Both the position numbers and the translations under genes were made by a program. The notes under the pieces are model-generated. The model saw only the letters and a list, made by a program, of their open reading frames with translations, did no database searches and was not told the origin of the DNA. A DNA stretch of 64,000 nucleotides from Sphingomonas aurea (GTDB taxonomy: Bacteria > Pseudomonadota > Alphaproteobacteria > Sphingomonadales > Sphingomonadaceae): contig NZ_JAUUDS010000003.1 in assembly GCF_030678875.1 (NCBI RefSeq), positions 186,001-250,000 on the forward strand, read 5' to 3'. Below, piece by piece: positions 1 to 7,443 of this stretch; positions within the stretch are counted from its first letter, which is position 1; every line of letters begins with the position of its first letter.

Positions 1-27
1 GAGGATCTTCAACAGATGGTCGGTCAT
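1..27 (-). CDS. cyoB: Cytochrome bo ubiquinol oxidase subunit I, N-terminal end only
   Basis: Only the first nine codons (MTDHLLKIL) lie in the window; the rest is beyond the left edge. The ATG is preceded by a GGAG ribosome-binding site in the 15-base gap after cyoA, on the same strand. The identity is inferred from its place directly behind cyoA, since cyoB follows cyoA in cyo operons. CyoB would be the heme/copper proton-pumping subunit of the inner membrane. The fragment itself is too short to show any motif. Confidence 0.65.
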
Positions 28-42
28 GATCGCTCCGGCGGC

Positions 43-1113
43 TCAGGACATGTCGCGGTTGCGGGCGCTGTCGGGATCGGTCGATCCCGGTGCGCCGGGG
101 CGGCGCGGCTTGGTGACGTTGGGCGCGGGCGCGATCTGGTCGCTGTCCTTGAACAGCGCGCCCTCCGGCCGCTCACCGGTCGGCGGCGGGGCGTCGCGGC
201 CCTTGGGCATCATGCCGCGGTCGTGCATCATCGTGTCGCTCATGCACGGCGTGCCCGGCCGCACGCAGCGCTCGACGACCTTGTCGAACAGCCCCGGCTG
301 GACCGCGGCGAAGCGCATCGGCGGCACCTTCTCGCTCGGCCGTTCCAGACGCAGGAACGTCTCGGTCGGCAGGGTGCGGCCGCTCGCCCTCGCCTGTCCG
401 ACCCAGCGGTCGAAGCCGGCGGCGTTGACGCCGCGCAGGCGGAACTTCATGTCGGAAAAGCCGGCGCCGCTATAGTTGGCCGACATCCCCTGATACTCGC
501 CGGGCTTGTTCAGGACGGCATGCAGCGTGCTGCGCATGCCGGGCATCGCATAGACCATGCCGGCCAGGGTCGGCGCATAGAAGCTGTTCATCATGTTGGT
601 CGAGGTGATGTCGAACCGCACCTGCCGGTCGACCGGCAGGACCAGTTCGTTGACCGTCGCGATGCCCAGATCGGGATAGATGAACAGCCATTTCCAGTCG
701 AGCGCGACGACCTGCACCCGCATCGGCTTGTCCTTCGGGTCCAGCGGCTTGCCCGCCGCGACCCGGCCGAGCGGGCGGAACGGATCGAGCAGGTGGGTGC
801 TCGACCAGGTCAGCGCGCCCAGCGCGATGATGATGAGCAGCGGCGCGGACCAGATCACGAGTTCCAGCGAGGTCGAATGATCGAAGTGCGGGTCGTAGGT
901 CGCCTGTCTATTGCCCTTGCGATAGCGCCACGCGAACAGCACGATCAGCATCATGACGGGCACGATGATGAGCAGCATCAGTGCGGTCGACGCATAGATC
1001 AGGTTGCGTTGCTGCAACGCCACGTCGCCGGCGGGATTCAGGACGGCATGTTGACATCCCGCCAGCAAAGGCAGGAGCAGCAGGGCCATCGGGGCAAGCT
1101 TGGCTGTTCGCAT
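43..1113 (-). CDS. cyoA: Ubiquinol oxidase subunit II (cytochrome bo3)
   Basis: The 356-residue product is subunit II of the cytochrome bo quinol oxidase, which moves electrons from ubiquinol to oxygen at the inner membrane. It begins with a lipoprotein signal ending in the lipobox L17-A-G-C20, so Cys20 is probably lipidated. Two hydrophobic segments follow at about residues 39-63 and 83-106. The C-terminal half is a cupredoxin-like periplasmic domain with the W-K-W-L-F-I-Y-P element seen in CyoA/COX2 proteins. Quinol oxidases lack the CuA site, in keeping with its absence here. It is the first gene of a leftward operon continuing into cyoB. The ribosome-binding site is weak. Expression may depend on the palindrome at 1148-1166 in the shared upstream region. 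Confidence 0.93.
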   Translation of the reverse strand: MRTAKLAPMALLLLPLLAGCQHAVLNPAGDVALQQRNLIYASTALMLLIIVPVMMLIVLFAWRYRKGNRQATYDPHFDHSTSLELVIWSAPLLIIIALGALTWSSTHLLDPFRPLGRVAAGKPLDPKDKPMRVQVVALDWKWLFIYPDLGIATVNELVLPVDRQVRFDITSTNMMNSFYAPTLAGMVYAMPGMRSTLHAVLNKPGEYQGMSANYSGAGFSDMKFRLRGVNAAGFDRWVGQARASGRTLPTETFLRLERPSEKVPPMRFAAVQPGLFDKVVERCVRPGTPCMSDTMMHDRGMMPKGRDAPPPTGERPEGALFKDSDQIAPAPNVTKPRRPGAPGSTDPDSARNRDMS

Positions 1114-1147
1114 GACGGCCGGATAGGCGCCGGGCGGCAGGCGCTAC

Positions 1148-1166
1148 ATTGGACATTTTGTCCAAT
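1148..1166. promoter_or_regulatory. Perfect inverted repeat between cyoA and the MFS gene, probable operator
   Basis: The 8-base arms ATTGGACA and TGTCCAAT are perfect inverted repeats around TTT. The site lies 35 bases upstream of the cyoA start and 37 bases upstream of the MFS start, so it could control both divergent genes. The dyad suits a dimeric repressor or activator. No cognate regulator gene is adjacent, and I cannot name the family with confidence. Confidence 0.6.
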
Positions 1167-1202
1167 CCTCTGATCCCCGTATCAGCGGCTAGAGGACAAG
1201 GC

Positions 1203-2537
1203 ATGACGGACACGACCGCATCCCCCGCGAACTCCACCGCCCTCGAGCGCGACGCGCGTGTCGTCAACGCGCGCGAGCACCGCATCGCGCCGGGGGAGAT
1301 CGCGATCGGCGTCATCGTCGGCCGCACCTCGGAATTCTTCGACTTCTTCGTCTATGCGATCGCGTCGGTGCTGGTGTTTCCGCGCGTCGTCTTCCCTTAT
1401 GTCGACGCGGTTACCGGCACGCTCTATTCCTTTGCGGTATTCGCGCTCGCCTTCGTCGCGCGGCCGTTCGGGACGCTGTTGTTCATGGAGCTGGACCGCC
1501 GCTATGGCCGCGGCGTCAAGCTGACGCTGGCGCTGTTCCTGCTCGGCGGGTCGACCATGGCGATCTCGCTGCTGCCTGGCTACTCGCAGATCGGCGCGCT
1601 GTCGGCGGTGCTGCTCGGCCTCGCCCGCTTCGCGCAGGGGATGGCGCTCGGCGGCGCATGGGACGGGCTGCCCTCGCTCCTGTCGCTCAACGCGCCGAAG
1701 GACAAGCGCGGCTGGTACGCGATGATCCCGCAGCTGGGCGCGCCGCTCGGCCTGCTCGTGGCGCTGGCGCTGTTCACCTATCTGCTCGGGGTGCTGAGCC
1801 CGGCCGACTTCCTGTCCTGGGGCTGGCGTTATCCCTTCTTCGTGGTGCTGGCGATCAATGTCGTGGCGCTGTTCGCCCGCCTCCGCCTGGTCGCCACGCC
1901 GGAGTTCGCGCAGCTGTTCGAGAGCCGCGAGCTTCAGCCCTCGCCCGCTTTCGCCACCCTGTTCGTCGAGTGGCGGACGATCGTGCTGGGCGCCTTTGCC
2001 CCGCTCGCCAGCTTCGCGATGTTCCACCTCGTCACCGTCTTTCCGCTGTCGTGGGTGACGCTGTCGGCGAGCGAGGACCCGGCGCGCTTCCTGATGATCG
2101 AGGCGGTCGGCGCGGTCGTCGGCGTGCTCGCCATCCTCGCCTCCGGCCTGATCGCCGACCGGGTCGGGCGGCGCGCGGTGCTGGGCGTGTCGGCGGTGCT
2201 GATCGGCGCCTATTCGGGCTTCGCGCCGCAGCTGCTGGGCGCGGGCGGCTGGGGCGAGGCGGTGTACATGATCGGCGGCTTCGCGCTGCTCGGTCTGGCG
2301 TTCGGCCAGTCGTCGGGGCTGGTCAACGACCGCTTCCCCTCGCAGCATCGCTACACCGGCGCGGCGATCGTCGCCAATTCGGCGTGGCTGATCGGCGCCG
2401 GCTTCGCGCCGCTGGTCGCGCTGTTCCTGGCGACCGAATTCGGGCTGTGGGCGGTCGGCGCGTACCTGCTGTCGGGCGCCGCCTGCACGCTGGCGGCCTT
2501 GGGGCTGAACAAGGATTGGGGCCGCGGCGCGGCCTGA
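1203..2537 (+). CDS. MFS transporter, metabolite:proton symporter-like
   Basis: The 444-residue protein has about twelve hydrophobic segments and is an inner-membrane major facilitator. The loop between helices 2 and 3 carries the MFS signature-like stretch MELDRRYGRG, and RFAQGMALGGAW follows in the next helices, resembling the MHS (metabolite:H+ symporter, ProP/KgtP-like) group. The start at 1203 is preferred over an in-frame codon at 1149 because AGAGGACAAGGC stands just before it; the earlier codon would also run through the palindrome at 1148-1166. It is divergent from cyoA and its stop lies one base from the convergent receptor stop. The substrate cannot be read from sequence; a small organic acid or osmolyte is typical of the family. 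Confidence 0.85.
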   Translation: MTDTTASPANSTALERDARVVNAREHRIAPGEIAIGVIVGRTSEFFDFFVYAIASVLVFPRVVFPYVDAVTGTLYSFAVFALAFVARPFGTLLFMELDRRYGRGVKLTLALFLLGGSTMAISLLPGYSQIGALSAVLLGLARFAQGMALGGAWDGLPSLLSLNAPKDKRGWYAMIPQLGAPLGLLVALALFTYLLGVLSPADFLSWGWRYPFFVVLAINVVALFARLRLVATPEFAQLFESRELQPSPAFATLFVEWRTIVLGAFAPLASFAMFHLVTVFPLSWVTLSASEDPARFLMIEAVGAVVGVLAILASGLIADRVGRRAVLGVSAVLIGAYSGFAPQLLGAGGWGEAVYMIGGFALLGLAFGQSSGLVNDRFPSQHRYTGAAIVANSAWLIGAGFAPLVALFLATEFGLWAVGAYLLSGAACTLAALGLNKDWGRGAA

Positions 2538-2538
2538 G

Positions 2539-4605
2539 TCAGCGCAGGCGCAGTCCAATCCACAGCGTGCGCGGCGTCGCCCGCTCGACGACATCGGCGC
2601 CGCTGATCCCCGCCTCGACCCGGGTGTCGAAGACATTTTCCGCCCGGAACTCCACGGCTACCCGCCGGGTCACGGGCAACGCGACATAGCCGTCGAGTGT
2701 CGTCGCGGGCGCTAGGCTGCGGCTATTCTGGTCGTCCTCGAACTGGCGCGCGCCGTGGCGCAGCGTCGTCGACACCGCCGCCCCGCGCCGGCGCCAGCCG
2801 ATCGTGGCCGAGACCAGGTCGCGCGGCGTCTGCGCCGGGCGCAGGCCGTCGAGCGCCGCCGCCGCGCCGCTCGCCTCGACCCGCGGATCGGTGTGGCTCC
2901 ACGATGCCTGGGCGAATAGCGGCCCGTGCGCCCAGCGCGCGTCCAGTTCCAGCCCGGTCGAGCGGATCGCGTCGAGGTTCTGCCGCACCCGGTACACGCC
3001 CGCCGCGCCGACGAAGCCGACGCCCGCGAACGTGCCCGGGCCGCGCCCGGCGGTGACGTTGGCGATGGCGTCCGCCAGCCGGTTCCAGAACAGCGTCGCC
3101 GCCAGCGTGACGCCCCGCACGGGGGTCAGGGTGACGCCGCCGTCGACCCCGCTCAGTCGCTCGGGCGACAGCGCGGCATTGGCGGCGGTCGCGTCGGCGC
3201 CGACGCGGAACGGGCGGTACAGCTCGTTCAGAGTCGGCAGGCGCCAGCCGCGATAGGCGGCGGCGCGCAGCGTCACCGGCGTGACGGGGGACCAGGCGGC
3301 GCCGGCGCGGCCGGTCCACTCGGTGCCGGTCCGGTCGGCATAGGCGGTGTCGGTCAGGCTCGCACCGGTCGCCAGCACCCGCTCGCGCAGGCTGCCCTCG
3401 TAGAGGCGCCAGCGGTCGACCCGCCCACCCAGGGTCAGCGTAACGTCGCCGGCCTCGACACTGGCATCGGCGAACAGCCCCGCGGTCAGCGCCGCGCCGC
3501 CCGCCACCCGCCGCCGCGTCGGCAGGCCGGCGACGTAAGTGTATAGCTCCTGCGTGCGCCCCTCGACCCGGCGGAGATCGGCGCCGATGCGCAGGTCGCG
3601 GCCCGTGCCGACCGGCGGCACCAGCTCGATCCGCGCGCCGAGGCCGGTTGCGGGAGTATTGTACTGGTCGAGCGTGCGGGTCGCGGCAGTACGGCCCGCA
3701 TCGACGCTGGCGAACTGCGAGGCGAAGGCCCGCGTCTGGAGATAGGCGAGCGCCGAATAGCCCCAGCTGCCCCGCCCGACGAGGCGGACGCTGGCGTCGG
3801 CACCCTCGCTGCGGTTGGCGGTGAAGGCGGTGCCCCGCTCCCGCGCGTCGGTGAAGGCGGAGACATTGGCCTGCAACTCGGTATCGACGCCGATCGGCAC
3901 CACCCCGCGCACCGCGGCGGACGCCTGCTCATAGGGCGCGGGCCGGTCGGCGGCTCCACGCGAAGCGGCGACGGTCGGCACGAAGCCGTCGCCGCGCGCA
4001 TAGGCGGCGGACACCGTCGCGAAACCGCGCCCGCTCTCCAGCATCCCCGATGCCTGCGCGTCGACCGAGTTCCGGCTGCCATAGGCGATGTCGGCGGCAA
4101 GGACAGGCTGGCCGGCGGGGCCGGCGCTCTCGATCTCGACGGTGCCAGCCAGTGCGCCGGGTCCGAAATAGCCGCTGCCCCCGCCGCGGGTCACGCGGAT
4201 CAGCCCGATCCGGTCGGTCGCATAGGCGGGAAACGGCACCCAGCCGCCGAACGGGTCCGCCTGCGGCACACCGTCGAGCACCAGCAGCGCGCGGCTCGAC
4301 GCGTTGCCGCCGATGCCGCGCAGCGAGATGCCCTGGCTGGTCGGGTTGGCGGAGCGGCTGTCGGAGCGGCGGAACTGCTGTAGCCCGGCGACGTCGGCCA
4401 GCACGCTCTCCAGCCGGTTGCTCGCATTCTCGGCGATGCGCGCCGGGTCGATCGCGACCACGTCGAACGCCTTGTCCCCCGGCCGGACGGCGAGGCCGCT
4501 GCCCACCACCACGATATCCGGCGCGTCCGGCGCGGTCTGGGCGAAGGCGGGCATGGCGGTGGTGCCTGCCAGGAGCAGGAGCGTGGCGGAACGGCGGGAC
4601 GGCAT
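2539..4605 (-). CDS. TonB-dependent outer-membrane receptor
   Basis: The product is 688 residues. A signal peptide (MPSRRSATLLLLAGTTAMPAFAQ) leads into a TonB-box-like DIVVVGSG segment, then a plug domain with LRGIGGNASSRALLVLDG and a GxxxGTVEIES segment. The remainder is a beta-barrel whose last strand ends WIGLRLR. Such receptors import large or scarce solutes across the outer membrane using TonB energy. The ATG at 4605 is chosen because CAGGGG directly precedes it and it gives a clean signal peptide; the frame is open further upstream but without export signal or ribosome-binding site. It is divergent from the Gfo/Idh gene, so it may supply substrate to that pathway. The size is nearer to siderophore- or vitamin-type receptors than to the longer carbohydrate-type receptors elsewhere in the window. 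Confidence 0.88.
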   Translation of the reverse strand: MPSRRSATLLLLAGTTAMPAFAQTAPDAPDIVVVGSGLAVRPGDKAFDVVAIDPARIAENASNRLESVLADVAGLQQFRRSDSRSANPTSQGISLRGIGGNASSRALLVLDGVPQADPFGGWVPFPAYATDRIGLIRVTRGGGSGYFGPGALAGTVEIESAGPAGQPVLAADIAYGSRNSVDAQASGMLESGRGFATVSAAYARGDGFVPTVAASRGAADRPAPYEQASAAVRGVVPIGVDTELQANVSAFTDARERGTAFTANRSEGADASVRLVGRGSWGYSALAYLQTRAFASQFASVDAGRTAATRTLDQYNTPATGLGARIELVPPVGTGRDLRIGADLRRVEGRTQELYTYVAGLPTRRRVAGGAALTAGLFADASVEAGDVTLTLGGRVDRWRLYEGSLRERVLATGASLTDTAYADRTGTEWTGRAGAAWSPVTPVTLRAAAYRGWRLPTLNELYRPFRVGADATAANAALSPERLSGVDGGVTLTPVRGVTLAATLFWNRLADAIANVTAGRGPGTFAGVGFVGAAGVYRVRQNLDAIRSTGLELDARWAHGPLFAQASWSHTDPRVEASGAAAALDGLRPAQTPRDLVSATIGWRRRGAAVSTTLRHGARQFEDDQNSRSLAPATTLDGYVALPVTRRVAVEFRAENVFDTRVEAGISGADVVERATPRTLWIGLRLR

Positions 4606-4765
4606 CCCCTGCCCAGAGCCGAAATAGCCACCGAACGCCAGATGCTTGTGGTGCATGTCGTACGAAAGCCCGACGCCGATGTAGGACCATGAGGCGATTG
4701 TATTCGCCCGATCCCCGCCTGTACGATCCGACCGAAACTCAGTGCGAAGGACGAGGACGAGGGCG

Positions 4766-5872
4766 ATGGAGATCGAACGACGCGACCTGCTGCTGTCGGC
4801 CGCGGCGCTGACGGTGGGCATGGCCGCGCCCACGCTGGCCGCGTCGCCGCGCAAGCTGGGCTATGCGATCATCGGGCTTGGTTACTACGGCCTCGGCGTC
4901 ATCATTCCGCAGTTCCGCAACTGCGCCCACAGCCGGCTGGCCGCGGTGGTGAGCGGCGATCCCGCCAAGGCGAAGCGGGTAGCGGCGGAGCATGGCCTGC
5001 CCGCGCGCTCGGTCTATTCCTACGCCGATTTCGACCGCATCCGCGACAATCCGGACGTCGACATCGTCTATGTCTGCCTGCCCAATGCGATGCACGCCGA
5101 GTACACGATCCGCGCCGCGAAGGCGGGCAAGCATGTGCTGTGCGAGAAGCCGATGGCGGTGTCGGTCGCCGAGTGCGAGGCGATGATCGCGGCGTGCAAG
5201 ACGGCGAACCGCAAGCTGATGATCGGCTATCGCTGCCATTTCGAGCCGTATAACCTCGAGGCGATGCGGCTGGCGCGCACCGGAGCGGCCGGCAAGATCC
5301 GCTATGTCCGCAGCGAACATGGCTTCGTCCAGCGCAGCCCCGACGCGTGGCGACTGAAGCGCGCGCTGGCAGGTGGCGGGTCACTGATGGACATGGGCGT
5401 CTACAGCCTGCAGGCGGCGCGCTACATGACCGGCGAGGAACCGGTGGCGGTGACTGCGCGCGAATCCACCGACCGCCGCGACCCGCGCTTCACCGAGGTG
5501 GAGGACATGATCGACTGGACGCTGGAATTTCCCTCCGGCGCGCTCGGCGGGTGCCAGTCGATGTACAGCGCCAACCAGAACCGCATCCTGCTGATGGGCG
5601 ACAAGGGCCGGATCGAGCTGGAGCCGGCGACCCGCTATAACGGCAACCGGATGTGGGTCGGCGAGGACGGCCGCGAGAAGGCGATCACCCCGCCCCGCGC
5701 ATCCGCGCGCAACCAGTTCGTCGGCCAGCTCGACCACATGGCACGCTGCGCTGCCACCGGACACGAGCCGATCGTGTCGGGCGAGGAGGGATTGCGCGAC
5801 ATGCGGATCGTCGAGGCGATCTACCGTTCCGCGCGCGAGGGGCGGACGATCCGCCTGGACGGGCGGGCATGA
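4766..5872 (+). CDS. Exported Gfo/Idh/MocA-family sugar oxidoreductase
   Basis: The 368-residue protein belongs to the NAD(P)-dependent Gfo/Idh/MocA family, which oxidises sugars or sugar derivatives. The N-terminus MEIERRDLLLSAAALTVG is a twin-arginine-type signal, so the enzyme probably folds with cofactor in the cytoplasm and is exported, as known for Zymomonas glucose-fructose oxidoreductase. A Rossmann motif GLGYYG is at residues 37-42 and the family EKP motif at 127-129, followed by the family's C-terminal beta-sheet domain. The start at 4766 follows GACGAGGGCG; an ATG 24 bases upstream would push the twin arginines inward. The stop overlaps the cupin start (ATGATGA). With the lactonase and gluconate genes nearby, conversion of an aldose to an aldonolactone is the likely reaction; the exact sugar is unknown. 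Confidence 0.87.
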   Translation: MEIERRDLLLSAAALTVGMAAPTLAASPRKLGYAIIGLGYYGLGVIIPQFRNCAHSRLAAVVSGDPAKAKRVAAEHGLPARSVYSYADFDRIRDNPDVDIVYVCLPNAMHAEYTIRAAKAGKHVLCEKPMAVSVAECEAMIAACKTANRKLMIGYRCHFEPYNLEAMRLARTGAAGKIRYVRSEHGFVQRSPDAWRLKRALAGGGSLMDMGVYSLQAARYMTGEEPVAVTARESTDRRDPRFTEVEDMIDWTLEFPSGALGGCQSMYSANQNRILLMGDKGRIELEPATRYNGNRMWVGEDGREKAITPPRASARNQFVGQLDHMARCAATGHEPIVSGEEGLRDMRIVEAIYRSAREGRTIRLDGRA

Positions 5873-6342
5873 TGCGCCGGCTTGCCCCGCTGCTTGCTGT
5901 GCTGGCCGCTCCGGTCGCCGCCGCGCCGACCGCCCCCGCCGACATGGCGAGCGGCACCGAGGTCCGCCGGATCGTCGCCGAGATGGCGGAGACGATGCGC
6001 GACGGTCGCGGCTTCCTCTATCGCCCGCTGGTCAGGGACGGCGAGACGGTCGCCGCGCTGGAATACTGGAAAGCCCCCGGTCGCCCCGCCGTCCATCCCG
6101 ACGAGGCGGAATATGCGATCGTGATCGAGGGCGCGGGAACGCTGGTGTCCGGCGGCACGATGGCGGATGCGAAGACCACCCAGCCCGGCCTGGTCGAGGG
6201 CAGCCGCATCGACGGCGGCACGACGCGCACGCTGGGGCCGGGCGACGTGCTGCTGGTGCCCGCCGGCGTGCCGCACTGGTTCGGCATTACCGGCGGCAAG
6301 CTGGTGCTGCTGGGCATGAAGCTGCCCCGGCGGGGCGGGTGA
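5869..6342 (+). CDS. Exported small cupin protein
   Basis: The 157-residue protein has a short signal peptide (MMRRLAPLLAVLAAPVAAAP) and a single cupin barrel. Visible cupin features are VHPDEAEYAIVIEGAGTL and a second motif around PGDVLLVPAGVPHWF. Cupins often bind a metal and act as isomerases, dioxygenases or sugar-binding proteins, but no specific reaction can be assigned. It starts inside the stop codon of the oxidoreductase, so the two are translationally coupled and probably act in the same periplasmic step. A role in handling an oxidised or epimerised sugar is possible but inferred only from the neighbours. Confidence 0.82.
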   Translation: MMRRLAPLLAVLAAPVAAAPTAPADMASGTEVRRIVAEMAETMRDGRGFLYRPLVRDGETVAALEYWKAPGRPAVHPDEAEYAIVIEGAGTLVSGGTMADAKTTQPGLVEGSRIDGGTTRTLGPGDVLLVPAGVPHWFGITGGKLVLLGMKLPRRGG

Positions 6343-6390
6343 CCGATCCCTCTCCCTCCCGTCACGAGGAGGGGCTATGACCGCTCTACC

Positions 6391-7428
6391 CTACCCCTGC
6401 CAACCCGCCCGCAGCGGCACGCGCAGGACGCGGTCGGAGGCCGCAATGAAGAGCGAACGCCCGCCCTGGCCAAAGGCGCAGTTGGCCATGGCCTGCCCGT
6501 TCTCGATCATGCCCAGCGTCTCGCCCTCGGGCGACAGGAACAGGATGCCACCGGGCGCGGAGCAGACCAGCGTCCCATCGCGCGCCACCTTCATCCCGTC
6601 GGGCAGGCCGGGCGCCCCCGCGGCGTGCGACGATGCGGCATCGAGCAGCACCCGCGAGTCCGTCGGCATACCCCTGGCGTCCAGGTCATAGACCATGATC
6701 CGCGGCGCCTTGTCGTCCGATACGGACACATAGAGCCGCCGCTCGTCGGGGGAGAGCGCAACGCCGTTGGGGCGGGTCAGCGTGCCGTCGATCAGCACCG
6801 GCTCCGTCCCCTGGCGCCAGCGATAGACGCCGTTGTGCGGCTGCTTCTTCAGCGGCGAGCGGTCGTCGTCGACCAGGCCGTACGGCGGATCGGTGAACCA
6901 GATCGTGCCATCGCGCGCGACGTGGAGGTCGTTGGGGCTGTTGAACGGCTGTCCGCGATAGCGGTCAACCAGCACCGTGCGCCTGCCCGTGACCAAGTCG
7001 ACCCGGTCGATGCTGCGTCCGCCGCTGTTGGCGATCAGCAGCGCGCCGTCTCGCGCCAGCGCCAGGCCGTTCGCTCCCGCCTCGCGCACCAGCTTCGGAT
7101 CGGGATCGGGCAGGCCGGAGGGGGACAGGAAGACACTCGCCGCGCCCCGGCCCGGCTGCCAGCGGCGGATGACGTTGGCGGGCGGATCGGTGAACAGCAG
7201 ATAGCCGCCCCGCTCCACCCATAACGGCCCTTCCGCCCAGCGGATGCCGGTCGCCACCGTCTCGATCGCCGCGTCGGGCGCGACCATGCGGTCGAGCTTA
7301 GGCGACAGCCGCCGGACCCGCGCGACCGGCGCCTCCGCGGCCCAGGCGGGAGTGGCGAGCAGCGCCAGCCCCGCCCCGATCACCCGCCGCCGGTCGGGCG
7401 CGAAGCCTGTCATCTGCCGCGGGTCCAT
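6391..7428 (-). CDS. SMP-30/gluconolactonase-family protein, exported
   Basis: The 345-residue product is a six-bladed propeller of the SMP-30/gluconolactonase family, which hydrolyses aldonolactones to aldonic acids with a divalent metal. Typical blocks are GIRWAEGPLWVERGG, a GANGLALARDGALLIANSGG segment, FNSPNDLHVARDGTIWFTDPPYGL and GVALSPDERRLYVS. The N-terminus carries RRRVIGAGLALLATPAWA, a possible Tat signal, so it probably works in the periplasm like the oxidoreductase at 4766-5872. A GGAG site lies nine bases before the ATG. It is convergent with the cupin gene and 15 bases downstream of the GH31 gene, with which it likely forms a leftward operon. The natural substrate may be gluconolactone or another sugar lactone. 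Confidence 0.87.
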   Translation of the reverse strand: MDPRQMTGFAPDRRRVIGAGLALLATPAWAAEAPVARVRRLSPKLDRMVAPDAAIETVATGIRWAEGPLWVERGGYLLFTDPPANVIRRWQPGRGAASVFLSPSGLPDPDPKLVREAGANGLALARDGALLIANSGGRSIDRVDLVTGRRTVLVDRYRGQPFNSPNDLHVARDGTIWFTDPPYGLVDDDRSPLKKQPHNGVYRWRQGTEPVLIDGTLTRPNGVALSPDERRLYVSVSDDKAPRIMVYDLDARGMPTDSRVLLDAASSHAAGAPGLPDGMKVARDGTLVCSAPGGILFLSPEGETLGMIENGQAMANCAFGQGGRSLFIAASDRVLRVPLRAGWQG

Positions 7429-7443
7429 CGTCGTCTCCGTAAC

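Noticed and set aside
1149-1202. Earlier in-frame start for the MFS gene
   Set aside because: It would place the palindromic operator inside the coding region and has no ribosome-binding site; 1203 has one.
6343-6390. Possible terminator between the cupin and lactonase genes (CCCTCC with GGAGGG)
   Set aside because: Only six pairs around an eight-base loop, with no U-run in either direction; too weak to call.
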